From Planctomycetaceae bacterium (GTDB lineage: Bacteria > Planctomycetota > Planctomycetia > Planctomycetales > Planctomycetaceae), in assembly GCA_029259845.1 (NCBI GenBank), contig JAJDEI010000267.1, positions 1 through 53,534 of the forward strand: a DNA stretch of 53,534 bases. Direction: 5' to 3'. Of this stretch, positions 1 through 11,902 are shown piece after piece. Made by a program: the position numbers and the translations under genes. How positions within the stretch are numbered: the first letter of the stretch is position 1; each line of letters begins with the position of its first letter. The notes under the pieces were generated by a model. That model made no database searches, had not been told where the DNA came from, and saw nothing but the letters and a program-made list of their open reading frames with translations.

Positions 1-48
1 CGTCAAATCCGTCGCGTAAGCCTTACGTGATGATTTCGTGTCAGACAT
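1..48 (-). CDS. IS5-like transposase, N-terminal fragment (cut by window edge)
   Basis: Reading the minus strand from an ATG at 46-48 gives MSDTKSSRKAYATDLT before the window ends. The pattern (K/R)xYxTDLT near the N-terminus is characteristic of IS5-family transposases of the DUF4096 type, where it is normally followed by D(A/E)QW. An AAGGAG Shine-Dalgarno sequence lies about 10 nt upstream of the ATG (minus strand, near 58-63). Only 16 residues are visible, so the family call rests on a short motif, the good ribosome binding site and the terminal-repeat-like sequence at 115-132. Confidence 0.55.
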   Translation of the reverse strand, partial: MSDTKSSRKAYATDLT

Positions 49-132
49 CGATTCGCACTCCTTTGCGGGAAGAGGAACGCGAACTCTCGACAATTCAATG
101 ATTTCTGGAAAGATGAGTTTCCGGATAGACTC
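1..132. mobile_element. End of an IS5-like insertion sequence
   Basis: The transposase start (1-48) is followed outward by a short leader and then GAGTTTCCGGATAGACTC at 115-132. Read inward this is GAGTCTATCCGGAAACTC, resembling terminal inverted repeats of the IS427/IS5 type. The opposite end lies outside the window, so the repeat pair cannot be checked. The next bases are TAAG, compatible with the short TNA-type target duplications common in this group. Confidence 0.45.
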
Positions 133-311
133 TAAGTGCCAATCGGTGCTGGACTGAGCAGAACGGGATTTGCGATCCGTTTGCCGTCATCTGTCATTGA
201 TTGGCACTGTTCTGCGGTGATTGGCACAGCCGGTTCTTCACCGGTTCCGGCCTTTGCCCGGCGAAACCGTCACCGGGCTGCGTTTCGCCGATCCGTTGAG
301 AGGGTAGTGCC
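133..311. other. Intergenic region with repeated GATTGGCAC boxes
   Basis: This is the leader between the IS end and the GrpB-like gene. GATTGGCAC occurs as direct repeats at 199-207 and 219-227 (20-bp spacing), and the inverted octamer GTGCCAAT is at 136-143. This could be an operator-like arrangement, but no regulator is known. A GAGAGGG ribosome binding site at about 297-303 precedes the next gene. Confidence 0.3.
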
Positions 312-884
312 GTGACACCGAGCCGATACACGTTCTCAGAGTATTCGCCGGAGTGGCCGGTGGCGTTTCGGCAGGGGGCGGAACGGCTGCGGGAACTGCT
401 TGGGGAAGAATTGGCCGTCGTGCATCATATCGGGAGCACGTCCGTACCGGGATTGGCAGCGAAGCCGATCATCGACATATTACCTGTCGTGAGCCACATT
501 GGCCGCGTGGACGGTTTCACGCAGATTTTCCAGGAGGCGGGATACCGGGCGTGGGGAGAGTATGGGCTTCCGCGAAGGCGTTTTTTCACAAACGATCATG
601 AGGGGACTCGGACGCACAATCTCCACATCTACGAAACGGGCGATCCGAGCATCGAACGGCACCTCGCCTTTTGCGCGTACTTGAGGCACGACGGTGAGAC
701 GCGGGACGAGTATGAAGCACTCAAGCGGCAGGTTTACGCCCATCATCCGGCTGATATCATGGCCTACAACGACGCCAAGGACAGTTGGATCAAACGGATC
801 GAGCAAGTGGCCGCCCGATGGTATCGACGGCAGATTGGCCAACGGGAGGACGAGGGCACACGACCCCATCCGTGGATCGCGTAG
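312..884 (+). CDS. GrpB-family (UPF0157) nucleotidyltransferase-fold protein
   Basis: The 190-aa protein matches the usual GrpB/UPF0157 length. The N-terminus (YSPEWPVAF, about residues 10-18) and the segment HHIGSTSVPGLAAKPIIDI (about 38-56) are the family signature; the GSTSVPG and KPxIDI elements belong to the nucleotidyltransferase-like core. GrpB proteins are sometimes fused to dephospho-CoA kinase; no reaction is firmly established, so none is assigned. The start is a GTG with a GAGAGGG ribosome binding site 8 nt upstream. It stands alone beside an IS end. The last ~20 residues are charged and less typical of the family. Confidence 0.85.
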   Translation: MTPSRYTFSEYSPEWPVAFRQGAERLRELLGEELAVVHHIGSTSVPGLAAKPIIDILPVVSHIGRVDGFTQIFQEAGYRAWGEYGLPRRRFFTNDHEGTRTHNLHIYETGDPSIERHLAFCAYLRHDGETRDEYEALKRQVYAHHPADIMAYNDAKDSWIKRIEQVAARWYRRQIGQREDEGTRPHPWIA

Positions 885-987
885 TCACCGATTGAGGCCT
901 CGAGCCGGCTTTGTTCGCATCATCAGGACCGAATCGGCTGCCGACGGTTCGACTCTCTCGTGTCGGCGGCCTGTCGCAACTCGTTGG

Positions 988-1013
988 CCCGTCGCTAACG
1001 CTCTGGGCTCTGA
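988..1013 (+). repeat. Dispersed 26-bp repeat, copy 1 (GTCGCTAACGCT family)
   Basis: Core GTCGCTAACGCTCTGGG followed by CTCTGA. It matches four other sites in the window (26993-27018, 37114-37139, 43839-43864, 50551-50576) with one to three differences. It lies between the GrpB-like and lactate permease genes. Confidence 0.7.
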
Positions 1014-1063
1014 GAGGGAAGTGTGGGCGTGAAGATCAGTGCGGTCGGCGTTAGGATGGCAGC

Positions 1064-2860
1064 ATGTCCTCGACTTTGCTCGCTTTGCTCGCCACGTTGC
1101 CGATCGTTGTCGTCGGCCTGTTTCTGGTCGGCTTGCGCTGGCCGGCAAGCCGGGCGATGCCGCTGTCGTACCTGACGGCGGCGGGACTGGCGTTGTTTGT
1201 GTGGCAGGTTCCCGCTGTGCAGGTGGCCGCAGCGTCGCTGAAGGGGCTGATCGTCGCCGTGCGGCTGCTGTACATTATCTTCGGGGCGATTCTGCTGTTG
1301 AATACGCTCCGGGAGAGCGGCGCCCTGCGCGTTATTCGGCAGGGATTCACCGACATTTCCCCGGATCGCCGCGTGCAAGTGATCATCATTGCCTGGTTGT
1401 TCGGGTCGTTCATTGAAGGATCGGCCGGGTTCGGCACTCCGGCTGCCGTTGCCGTCCCGCTCTTGGTGGGGCTTGGATTTCCGGCGATGGCGGCGGTCAT
1501 CGCCGGGATGATCATTCAAAGCACGCCGGTCTCGTTCGGCGCGTTGGGAACACCGATCCTGGTGGGCGTCCGCGACGGTCTTACGGGGGATGCGTCGGTC
1601 CTCCAGTACGCCGCGGCCATCGGCATGACGACGGCGGACGGACAACTGTCACCGGAGTTTTTCAAGTTCATCGGGATCAAAGTCGCGCTGCTGCACGCCG
1701 TCGCCGGGACGCTGATTCCCCTGTTCGTGGTGAGCCTGATGACCCGGTTCTTCGGGGCACGCCGATCGTTTGCAGACGGGCTACGGGTGTGGCGGTTCGC
1801 CCTGTTTGCGGCCTTCGCCATGACGCTGCCGTATCTGGCCTTGGCCGTCGCGCTCGGCCCGGAGTTCCCCTCGATTCTGGGCGGACTGATCGGGTTGGCG
1901 ATTGTCGTGCCCGCTGCGAAGGCGGGACGGTTCCTGCCCCGGGGCGAGGAGGTGTGGGACTTTCCGGATCGTGCCGAGTGGCATCCCGAGTGGACCGGCA
2001 TCATGAAGATCTCGCTCGACGGCGATTCGTCCCGGGCGATGGGCCTGTTGCGGGCGTGGTCTCCGTATGTGATTGTGGCGGTGCTGCTGGTGCTGACGCG
2101 GATCGACCAGTTGGGCATCAAACCATTGCTTCGGGCCCCGGCAGTAACGATCCCGTTCAACAATCTGCTGGGCACCGCGATCAGCCGGCCAGAGCAGCCA
2201 TTGTATGTGCCGGGCACGATTTTCATCGTCGCGTCGCTGCTGACGTTTGCGCTGCATCGAATGGGCGCAGCGGCGTACAGCCGCGCGTGGAAGGATTCGG
2301 CCCACACGACCCTGCGCGCGTCGGTCGCCCTGGTGTTCACGGTGCCGATGGCGCAGGTGTTCATCAACTCGGGCGGCGGAGTCGCGGGGTACGAGAAGAT
2401 GCCGTTCGTGCTGGCCGATGCAGTCGCCCAGGCAGCGGGTGGGGCATGGCCCGTGTTCGCGACGTTCATCGGCGGACTGGGAGCGTTCGTGGCTGGCAGC
2501 AACACGGTGAGCAACATGACGTTTTCGCTGTTTCAGTTCTCCGTGGGCGAGCGAATCGGCGTCGACCCCGGCTGGGTGGTGGCATTGCAGGCGGTCGGCG
2601 GGGCGGCGGGCAACACGATCTGCGTGCACAATGTCGTCGCGGCCGCTGCCGTCGTGGGACTGGTTGGGCAGGAAGGAGCGGTGATCCGCAAGACGCTGCC
2701 GGTGTTCGGTTACTATGCGATGTTGTCCGGATGCATCGGGTATGCGGTGCTGTGGAGCGGGCGGACCGGCTGGCTGAACGCGGGCAGCGTGGCGGCAGGA
2801 TTGCTCCTCCTCGCTCTGATCACGTTCGCCGCACGGACGCTCGCGGCAGACAGGCCGTGA
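1064..2860 (+). CDS. L-lactate permease (LctP family)
   Basis: This 598-aa polytopic membrane protein has about a dozen hydrophobic segments across its length. Family features are the early [20 protein letters not shown] segment (about residues 112-131), the [10 protein letters not shown] element repeated in style by [13 protein letters not shown], and the C-terminal [13 protein letters not shown] and [21 protein letters not shown] blocks. LctP proteins take up L-lactate, and in some cases D-lactate or glycolate, by proton symport at the inner membrane. Start: ATG with an AGGA box 8 nt upstream. The stop is only 10 nt before the DUF447 gene, and the beta-RFAP synthase follows at 12 nt, so the three are probably co-transcribed. 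The protein is slightly longer than typical LctP. Confidence 0.92.
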   Translation: MSSTLLALLATLPIVVVGLFLVGLRWPASRAMPLSYLTAAGLALFVWQVPAVQVAAASLKGLIVAVRLLYIIFGAILLLNTLRESGALRVIRQGFTDISPDRRVQVIIIAWLFGSFIEGSAGFGTPAAVAVPLLVGLGFPAMAAVIAGMIIQSTPVSFGALGTPILVGVRDGLTGDASVLQYAAAIGMTTADGQLSPEFFKFIGIKVALLHAVAGTLIPLFVVSLMTRFFGARRSFADGLRVWRFALFAAFAMTLPYLALAVALGPEFPSILGGLIGLAIVVPAAKAGRFLPRGEEVWDFPDRAEWHPEWTGIMKISLDGDSSRAMGLLRAWSPYVIVAVLLVLTRIDQLGIKPLLRAPAVTIPFNNLLGTAISRPEQPLYVPGTIFIVASLLTFALHRMGAAAYSRAWKDSAHTTLRASVALVFTVPMAQVFINSGGGVAGYEKMPFVLADAVAQAAGGAWPVFATFIGGLGAFVAGSNTVSNMTFSLFQFSVGERIGVDPGWVVALQAVGGAAGNTICVHNVVAAAAVVGLVGQEGAVIRKTLPVFGYYAMLSGCIGYAVLWSGRTGWLNAGSVAAGLLLLALITFAARTLAADRP

Positions 2861-2870
2861 GGCACGCGCA

Positions 2871-3473
2871 ATGACTCCCATGGCTGAGCGACCAGGTTCC
2901 GCGATGATTCTGGAAGGTCTTGTGACCACGCAGAATGTCGACGGTGTCGTCAACGTGGCGCCGATGGGGCCGATCGTTGACGAGTCGATGCAGACGCTCG
3001 TGCTGCGGCCGTTTCAGACGTCAACGACGTATCAGAACCTCAAACAGACCTGCTGCGGCGTGCTGCATGTGACCGACGATGTGCTGCTCATCGCGCAAGC
3101 CGCCCTCGGTCCGCTCGACCCGTTTCCGGAGACCATGCCGGCCGCGCAGATCAACGGTGTCGTGCTGACGTCCGCCTGCCGCTGGTACGAGTTCGACGTC
3201 GTCTCGCTCGATGACCAGCAGGAGCGGACCCGCATCGAATGCCGGATTGTTCACGTCGGGCGGTTGCGGGACTTTTTCGGCTTCAACCGTGCCAAGCACG
3301 CTGTCCTGGAGCTAGCCATCCTGGCGACGCGCGTGCATCTTCTGCCTCGCGAACAGATCGATGCCGAATTCGCGCGACTCGCCACGCCGATCGAGAAAAC
3401 CGCCGGGCCTCGCGAACAACTCGCGTTCGAGTTGTTGCAGCAGTCTGTGGCCGAACACCGGCGGGCCGACTAA
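2871..3473 (+). CDS. DUF447-family flavin-binding split-barrel protein
   Basis: This 200-aa protein begins MILEGLVTTQNVDGVVNVAPMGP after a short tail, which is the DUF447 signature. From memory, DUF447 proteins occur in methanogens and in bacteria carrying tetrahydromethanopterin (H4MPT) genes and have an FMN-binding split-barrel fold; no reaction is established. Visible elements are LRPFQTSTTYQNL, CCGVLHVTDDVLLIAQAALG (residues about 60-79) and WYEFDVVS, plus a helical C-terminus. It is tightly linked to the beta-RFAP synthase downstream (12-nt gap) and the lactate permease upstream (10-nt gap). This placement suggests a redox step in H4MPT synthesis or use, which is inference. A second ATG at 2880 is a possible start. 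Confidence 0.82.
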   Translation: MTPMAERPGSAMILEGLVTTQNVDGVVNVAPMGPIVDESMQTLVLRPFQTSTTYQNLKQTCCGVLHVTDDVLLIAQAALGPLDPFPETMPAAQINGVVLTSACRWYEFDVVSLDDQQERTRIECRIVHVGRLRDFFGFNRAKHAVLELAILATRVHLLPREQIDAEFARLATPIEKTAGPREQLAFELLQQSVAEHRRAD

Positions 3474-3485
3474 CATCCCGAGACC

Positions 3486-4466
3486 ATGACTCGCACGGTT
3501 ACCGTCACCACCGGAGCGCGGCTCCACTTCGGCCCGCTGTCGTACCGCCCTGCCACAGGGCGGCACTTCGGGGGCGTGGGCCTGATGGTCGAGCGACCCG
3601 GTTTCAAGATCGCGTTCAAGGCGTCTGACTCCGATGACGTCGTGGGGCGCGCGGCCGTCGCCGACCGGATCCGACAGTTTGTCGCACGGATCCGGGAACA
3701 GTCGGGAGTTGGCCGTCAGACGCCGATGTGTCGGATTGAACTGTCGCAGATCATCCCGGCTCATTCCGGACTGGGTTCCGGCACACAGTTGGGGCTGGCG
3801 GTGGCACGGGGACTCGCCGAACTGGGCGGAGAATCGGACGTGCCGGCGGAGACGCTCGCAGCACGCACGGGCCGCGGTCTGCGGTCCGCGGTCGGACTGC
3901 ACGGATTTGCAACCGGAGGGCTGATCGTTGACGCCGGCAAGCACGCGGGCGATGAAGTCGGTGCGCTCGCCTGTCGGCTGCCGTTTCCGGCGGACTGGCG
4001 CGTGCTGTTGCTGACCCCCGAACGAGGACGGACCGGCCTGTCGGGTTGCCACGAAGAACAAGCCTTCGAGCGGTTGGGGCCCATGCCCCCGGCGCTGACC
4101 GACCACCTGTGCCGACTCGTGCTCCGCGAACTGCTGCCGGCTGTCGGCGCGGCCAACTTCGAGGCGTTCTGCGAGGCGGTTTTCGCGTATGGCCGCCACG
4201 TGGGCGGCTTCTTCGCTCCGGTCCAGGGCGGAACGTTTGGCGACACCCGGACCGACGAGTTGGTCGGTCGTCTGACTCGGCTCGGAGTTCGCGGCGTCGG
4301 GCAGACATCCTGGGGACCGACGCTGTTCGCCTTCGTCCCGACCGTCAGCCGGGGACAGGAACTCGCGGCACGGCTGCACCGGGAATTGAACGGGAACGAT
4401 CAACTCAGCAACATCCAACTCGTCGCCCCACTCAACCGCGGCGCAACTGTGACGGTGAGCTGTTGA
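3486..4466 (+). CDS. mptG: Beta-ribofuranosylaminobenzene 5'-phosphate synthase
   Basis: This 326-aa GHMP-superfamily protein condenses 4-hydroxybenzoate or 4-aminobenzoate with PRPP, with loss of CO2 in known enzymes, an early step of tetrahydromethanopterin synthesis. Evidence: N-terminal TTGARLHFGPL (GARLHFG is typical of beta-RFAP synthase), RHFGGVGLMVERPG (about 23-36), the GHMP ATP-loop-like PAHSGLGSGTQLGLAVA (about 93-109) and RSAVGLHGFATGGLIVD. Planctomycetes are among the few bacteria with H4MPT-linked C1 genes. It is the third gene of a compact run with DUF447. The downstream neighbour is convergent across a 126-bp gap. Confidence is high because the N-terminal and GHMP blocks both fit. 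Confidence 0.9.
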   Translation: MTRTVTVTTGARLHFGPLSYRPATGRHFGGVGLMVERPGFKIAFKASDSDDVVGRAAVADRIRQFVARIREQSGVGRQTPMCRIELSQIIPAHSGLGSGTQLGLAVARGLAELGGESDVPAETLAARTGRGLRSAVGLHGFATGGLIVDAGKHAGDEVGALACRLPFPADWRVLLLTPERGRTGLSGCHEEQAFERLGPMPPALTDHLCRLVLRELLPAVGAANFEAFCEAVFAYGRHVGGFFAPVQGGTFGDTRTDELVGRLTRLGVRGVGQTSWGPTLFAFVPTVSRGQELAARLHRELNGNDQLSNIQLVAPLNRGATVTVSC

Positions 4467-4592
4467 AGAGAGATTGGGAGAGGCAGGGTGGCCCATCCGG
4501 AATTCACGCACTCCGCGTTTGTCGGGAACCTCGCCCTCCCGAAACAACACGCGACCGATTTCCGGAGAGATTCTGAGATCTGCGGGAGCCTG

Positions 4593-8078
<3,486 letters not shown>

Positions 8079-8570
8079 GGTGCTCGATTCCAAAGAATGG
8101 CGATCACGGAAACAATGGCTGTGACGGAAGGAAGGACGGCGACGAAACGCGGCGGATGGCAACGATTGCGTCCCTTTGGTTTACCGAGTTTCGACGTCTG
8201 AGGCTACCGTGAGAGACGGGTCGCGGGGGCCGTTCAAAGATTGAAGCTGGGGAACCTCGTCACCCGAAGCGTCAGCGAGGGACGAATCGCTCACTCACGT
8301 TCGCTTCCTCGCTGACGCTTCGGGTTACCCATTGAGCTTGTCCCGGTCGGTCTTCTCCCAAGTGAAACTTTGAATGGCCCTGGACGGGTAGCGGGTTGAG
8401 ACGCGCGGCAGGGGAACACCTCTTACAGCCGCGCCCGTCAGGAGGCGGAAGGGGATGGGCACAACGTTTCTGGACACTCGCCCGGCGTCTGTTCGACCGC
8501 AACCCGGCGGCCGCGGCTCTGATCGGCCGCGGCTCTGATCGGGCGACGGCTCTGACGGGGATGCTGTTGG
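8079..8570. other. Gene-free stretch between two minus-strand genes
   Basis: It holds the leader of the PVC cytochrome gene and the 3' flank that separates it from the HEAT-repeat gene. The perfect inverted repeat at 8262-8325 sits here. Near 8500-8560 CGGCTCTGA-type words recur (GGCCGCGGCTCTGATC twice), possibly decayed relatives of the GTCGCTAACGCT repeat family. Open frames here translate the repeats and show no protein-like composition. Confidence 0.6.
8262..8325. repeat. Perfect 19-bp inverted repeat with 26-nt loop
   Basis: Left arm ACCCGAAGCGTCAGCGAGG (8262-8280) is the exact reverse complement of the right arm at 8307-8325. It lies in a gene-free stretch upstream of the HEAT gene stop and downstream of the PVC cytochrome start on the minus strand. 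There is no T-run, so a simple intrinsic terminator is unlikely; a REP-like dispersed element is more likely. The arm resembles the GTCGCTGACGCTCCGGG repeat copy at 37114. Confidence 0.75.
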
Positions 8571-9674
8571 TCAGCGTGCCGCTTGGAGTTGCATGAGCAA
8601 CTCCTGTGCTTCGACTCGCAGGAGGGCGTCGGCATGGTCGTCGGCAATTGGGATGAGCAATGCGGCCAACCGTTCCATTGTTTCTGTGTCGAGTTGCCCG
8701 CTCAACGCACTGAGTGCCTTCAGAGTGTTCGTGACTTTGAGCGTTGACTCGAACTGCCTCGCCGCCGCTTCCGTTGCGTCAGTTGAATCAACATCGGCAT
8801 CGGACGGTGAGCTTTCGGCCGCAGCTCCCGGGCTGCCACAGGAACGGAGCACTCCCTCGAACACGGGCATCCCGGCAAGCGAACCAAGCCGCGCCAGAGC
8901 GATGGCCGCATTCATACGGGTCAGTTCGTCGCCGTGGCCGAGCAGGACCTCCAAACGCTCCTCCGCCGCCGGTGCGTCGAACAGACCGAGAGAGTAGGTC
9001 GCCAGATGCCGAATCATGCTGTCGGAGTCGCCCGAGGCGGCGATGATCTCTGCGACGATCTCGCCCTCGTCGAAGGACTTCCCCTGCTCGTGCAGACGGT
9101 TTGCCGCCGTGGCGAGGGATGCGATGGCGTTCTTGCGGACCTCACGGTCCTCCACGGAATTCATGGCTGATACCAGCACCGGAAATGTGACGTCGTGGAC
9201 ATCGATCAGTCCCAGCGTCCGCGTGAGAAACTCCTGCTGCTTGAAGTCGTCTTCACTCGCAGAGGCCCTGTCGAGTGAATCTTGAAGGAGTCCGGCCATT
9301 TCCGTCGCGACGTCACGATTCTCGACGAGCCGCACCCCGTCAGCCGTCGCATCGGCTTGCAACATCTGGGCGAGTCCCAACGCTCCCCGCCAACGGACGT
9401 GTGGATTGTCGCTGCGGATGTCGGTCAGTTGCTTGCGCCAGTCCTGCTCGCTTGACGCCAACTGGCCGAACAGCAAATACACCCCGATCACGACTGAGAC
9501 AATCAGTGCCGGAACGAGAAACAACTGCACGATGAACCCCGCCGAGGGGGGCTCAACCGGTGGCAACTCCCCCAGACCGTCGGGAAGCCGTTCGTCGGGA
9601 GACAGCTCTCCGAACTCACTCTCGCGACCGGCGAGAGGATCGGGCGGGGTCGGGTAAGGAACGTCGTCCTGCAT
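8571..9674 (-). CDS. HEAT-repeat protein with one membrane anchor
   Basis: From the ATG at 9674 (MQDDVPYPTPPDPLAG) this is a 367-aa protein. The frame is open further upstream to a TTG at 10118, but that extension is low-quality sequence with no domain, so the inner ATG is preferred. Residues about 1-45 are acidic and proline-rich (cytoplasmic), about 47-72 form one transmembrane helix (LFLVPALIVSVVIGVYLLFG), and the rest is alpha-helical with HEAT-like repeats (RWRGALGLAQML, VRKNAIASLATAANRL, MIRHLATYSLGLF, TRMNAAIALARLG). A short insert after FEGVLRSCGSPGAAA is low-complexity and acidic. HEAT solenoids usually mediate protein contacts; the partner is unknown. I recognise the layout as common in planctomycetes but know no function. 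Confidence 0.8.
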   Translation of the reverse strand: MQDDVPYPTPPDPLAGRESEFGELSPDERLPDGLGELPPVEPPSAGFIVQLFLVPALIVSVVIGVYLLFGQLASSEQDWRKQLTDIRSDNPHVRWRGALGLAQMLQADATADGVRLVENRDVATEMAGLLQDSLDRASASEDDFKQQEFLTRTLGLIDVHDVTFPVLVSAMNSVEDREVRKNAIASLATAANRLHEQGKSFDEGEIVAEIIAASGDSDSMIRHLATYSLGLFDAPAAEERLEVLLGHGDELTRMNAAIALARLGSLAGMPVFEGVLRSCGSPGAAAESSPSDADVDSTDATEAAARQFESTLKVTNTLKALSALSGQLDTETMERLAALLIPIADDHADALLRVEAQELLMQLQAAR

Positions 9675-10220
9675 GAGAGCCTTCCAACTCAAAAACGGGC
9701 ACCAATCGCATGAACGGACACCAATTGTGTGCGGATCTCCAAGGCGTTGCCGAACGCCGCTTGCGGATTCGCCCAACGCCGGTGGTCCCCGAAAACAGCT
9801 CGCGGTCCGCGCCGCGACAAGCGAACCACCGATTTCACGCGAAGAGGGGAAACGTACCGATCCGCCGCCCCCTGAAAGCGCTTGCCGGTTGCGCCACGAT
9901 GCGAAGAGCCGAGGGATCGGCTCTCTCCCAAGTCTAAGCACCGCTCGGTGATCGTCAAGTTGCCGCAACGATTGGCAGCGGGCCGGATTGAAAGCGAAAG
10001 CTGCCGGGCGTATTGCGAATCCGCCGAAACGATCATGGCTGGGGCAGCATGGCACTTCAGGACGGTCGGGCAATCCGAGATTGATGGGTTCAACCGGGAG
10101 AACTTGGGGACCATCCAAGGCACCGGACTGGCCCGTCCGACCGGCATCCTCGGTTGCCAGGCGAGTGGTGAGGGGGCAGCGGTCTCTCTCTCTCCGGTGC
10201 TGCGAAACGGCAAGCCGGGG
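9675..10220. other. Gene-free stretch with one perfect hairpin
   Basis: No convincing gene is present. A perfect hairpin lies at 9905-9924 (AGAGCCGA, loop GGGA, TCGGCTCT). It could be a transcript-end structure or processing site between the TatD-like and HEAT genes, but it has no T-tract on either strand. Long open frames on both strands here continue antisense frames from the neighbouring genes and lack family features. Confidence 0.5.
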
Positions 10221-11039
10221 TTAGCGGTCTTGGGGCGGGGTGAACTTGAAGCGGGCGCACTGGCGGAAGAAGTCGAGGGGGTTTTCGTAGACGATTTTGC
10301 GGATTTTGGCCTCGCTGTGGCCGCGATGCCGCATTTCCTGGATGAAGTCAGGGACGGCGACAGGGTTGGAGGGGCCCCAGTCGCCGGCGGAGTTGACCAT
10401 GATCCTCTCGTCGCCGTAGCGTTCGATGATGTCCGCCGCGCGGGCGGGGGTGCACTTGGTGGTGGGATAGAGCGTCATCGCGCACCAGAAGCCGCCGTCC
10501 TTGGCGGCTTGGACCGTGTGCTCCTCGACGTGGTCGATCAGCACGCGGTGCGGGGGGATGTCGTCCCGTTCCTGCAGCATGTCGACGATCATCCGCGTGC
10601 CTTTGTATTTGTCGTGCAGATGGGGCGTGTGGATCAGCACCAGTTCGTTCGTCTTGGCGGCGAGGTCAAGGTGCTCGCGGAAGATGGCCGACTCGTTCGG
10701 TGAGTTTTTGTTGAGACCGATCTCGCCGATGCCCAGCACGCCCGGTTTGTTGAGGAACTCGGGGATCATGGCGATCACCTCGCGGGAGAGGGCGACGTTC
10801 TCCGCCTCCTTGGCGTTGATGCACAGCCACGTGTAGTGCTGCACGCCGCTCCATGCTGCGCGGGTCGGCTCGAACTCGGTGAGCTGCCGGAAGTAATCGC
10901 GAAAGCCGTCGACCGTGCCGCGGTCGAAACCGGCCCAGAACGCCGGTTCGCTGACGGCGACGCAGCCCATCCGCGCCATGCGTTCGTAGTCGTCGGTCAC
11001 GCGGGAGACCATGTGCACGTGGGGATCGATGAAGTCCAT
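10221..11039 (-). CDS. TatD-like metal-dependent hydrolase
   Basis: This 272-aa amidohydrolase-superfamily TIM barrel carries all expected metal ligands: DPHVHM (His7, His9), GIGEIGLNKN (Glu near 105), LIHTPHLH, LIDHVEEH and NSAGDWG (Asp). TatD proteins act as 3'-5' DNases or phosphoesterases, but this subgroup is divergent. Similar planctomycete and cyanobacterial proteins are annotated only as TatD-family hydrolases, some within the ebo metabolite-transport cluster; no other ebo gene is visible here. It is cytoplasmic with no signal peptide. The start is the first ATG, and MDFIDPHVHM is the canonical N-terminus. Substrate unknown. Confidence 0.82.
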   Translation of the reverse strand: MDFIDPHVHMVSRVTDDYERMARMGCVAVSEPAFWAGFDRGTVDGFRDYFRQLTEFEPTRAAWSGVQHYTWLCINAKEAENVALSREVIAMIPEFLNKPGVLGIGEIGLNKNSPNESAIFREHLDLAAKTNELVLIHTPHLHDKYKGTRMIVDMLQERDDIPPHRVLIDHVEEHTVQAAKDGGFWCAMTLYPTTKCTPARAADIIERYGDERIMVNSAGDWGPSNPVAVPDFIQEMRHRGHSEAKIRKIVYENPLDFFRQCARFKFTPPQDR

Positions 11040-11107
11040 GGCGGGGTGGTGATCGGTGAGTTGGGTAAGTCGTCAGTTGTAAAACGGCGGAGTGGTGAGT
11101 TTTCCAA

Positions 11108-11131
11108 GCCCACGGGCTGCGGCCCGTGGGC
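11108..11131. repeat. Strong hairpin (10-bp GC stem)
   Basis: Arms GCCCACGGGC and GCCCGTGGGC form a perfect 10-bp stem with a 4-nt loop, 43 nt past the Uma2 stop on the minus strand. It could serve as a transcript end for the Uma2 gene, though a clear U-tract is missing. It is similar to palindromic repeats scattered in planctomycete genomes. Confidence 0.55.
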
Positions 11132-11173
11132 GCACCTCCTGTGGGAGGCGCTCAGTTTGTGCAATACGCTCGG

Positions 11174-11857
11174 TCAATCCCGTTCTTCGAGGTCATACCG
11201 CCACAGGCCGTGCCGGTCGCGGTGCCGGGTGAAGCGGTACCAGGTGTCGAAGACCTCCGATCGCTGGCAACCGTTGTCGTCGGTCGCCGCCGGCTCAAAC
11301 CTGGCGGGGCCGCGCGAGTAAATCTGGAACGAGAGTTCGGCCTCGCGGGCATCGACGAGCCAGTATTCGTCAACGCCGCCCTCATCGTAATCGCCAAAGA
11401 GCCGTTCGGTATCTTTGCTGACCGACGAATCGCTGACCACTTCGACGACCAGGTCCGGCGGGCCCTCGATTTCGCGGATGCTGTCTTTGTCAGGGGACGA
11501 CTGTGATTGGACAAACTTGATGCGGGCATCGTCGATGGACGTGTGGGAAATGAAGACCACATCCGGCTCGCAGGCCAGGTCGACGTCCGGCATCACGATC
11601 CGCGTTTTGTCGATGAACACGTACCCAAGATCGCCGGATCGCACTTGGTGGGCGATCACTGTGCCGATTTCCGTTTTCGGGGAACTATGCCAGAACACGC
11701 TATCAGGAGCGATCTCGATCTCCAGCTTGCCGCCGACCCAGTCGATGCGTCCCTGATCCGGGAAGTCGTCCGAGTGCACCCAGCGGCGGAACGCATCGAG
11801 CGTCTCAATCCCGGGCGGGATGTCCAACTGATTATCGATCCGAATCCCGACAGACAT
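11174..11857 (-). CDS. Uma2-family (DUF820) restriction-endonuclease-fold protein
   Basis: The 227-aa protein has the PD-(D/E)xK-fold pattern of the Uma2 family: WVGGKLEIEIAPDS (about 40-53), CEPDVVFIS (about 96-104), GPPDLVVEVVSDSS (about 131-144) and VDEYWLVDARE (about 162-172). The catalytic-type Asp of EPDVV and Glu of VVEVVS are present. Uma2 proteins are very numerous in cyanobacteria and planctomycetes. They are labelled endonucleases from the fold, but the biological role is unsettled. Two further copies occur at 38334 and 39153. The N-terminus (MSVGIRIDNQLDIPPGIETLDAFRRWVHSDDFP, in part) is typical of the family. Confidence 0.85.
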   Translation of the reverse strand: MSVGIRIDNQLDIPPGIETLDAFRRWVHSDDFPDQGRIDWVGGKLEIEIAPDSVFWHSSPKTEIGTVIAHQVRSGDLGYVFIDKTRIVMPDVDLACEPDVVFISHTSIDDARIKFVQSQSSPDKDSIREIEGPPDLVVEVVSDSSVSKDTERLFGDYDEGGVDEYWLVDAREAELSFQIYSRGPARFEPAATDDNGCQRSEVFDTWYRFTRHRDRHGLWRYDLEERD

Positions 11858-11902
11858 GTTCCGTCTCCCCGTGTCTTATTTGGGCCCACAAGCTATCGGG
11901 CC

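Noticed and set aside
1781..2953. 390-aa minus-strand open frame antisense to the lactate permease
   Set aside because: Its Arg/His/Gln-rich composition, lack of motifs and full overlap with a well-supported gene mark it as a shadow frame in high-GC DNA.
3312..4550. 412-aa minus-strand open frame across DUF447 and mptG
   Set aside because: Antisense to two recognised genes; no family features.
8272..8502. 76-aa minus-strand open frame
   Set aside because: It translates the inverted repeat (TRSVSEEANVSERFVPR-type tail), a common spurious product of planctomycete repeats.
9882..10703. 273-aa plus-strand open frame over the gene-free stretch and TatD-like gene
   Set aside because: More than half is antisense to the TatD-like gene; the rest has no protein-like features.
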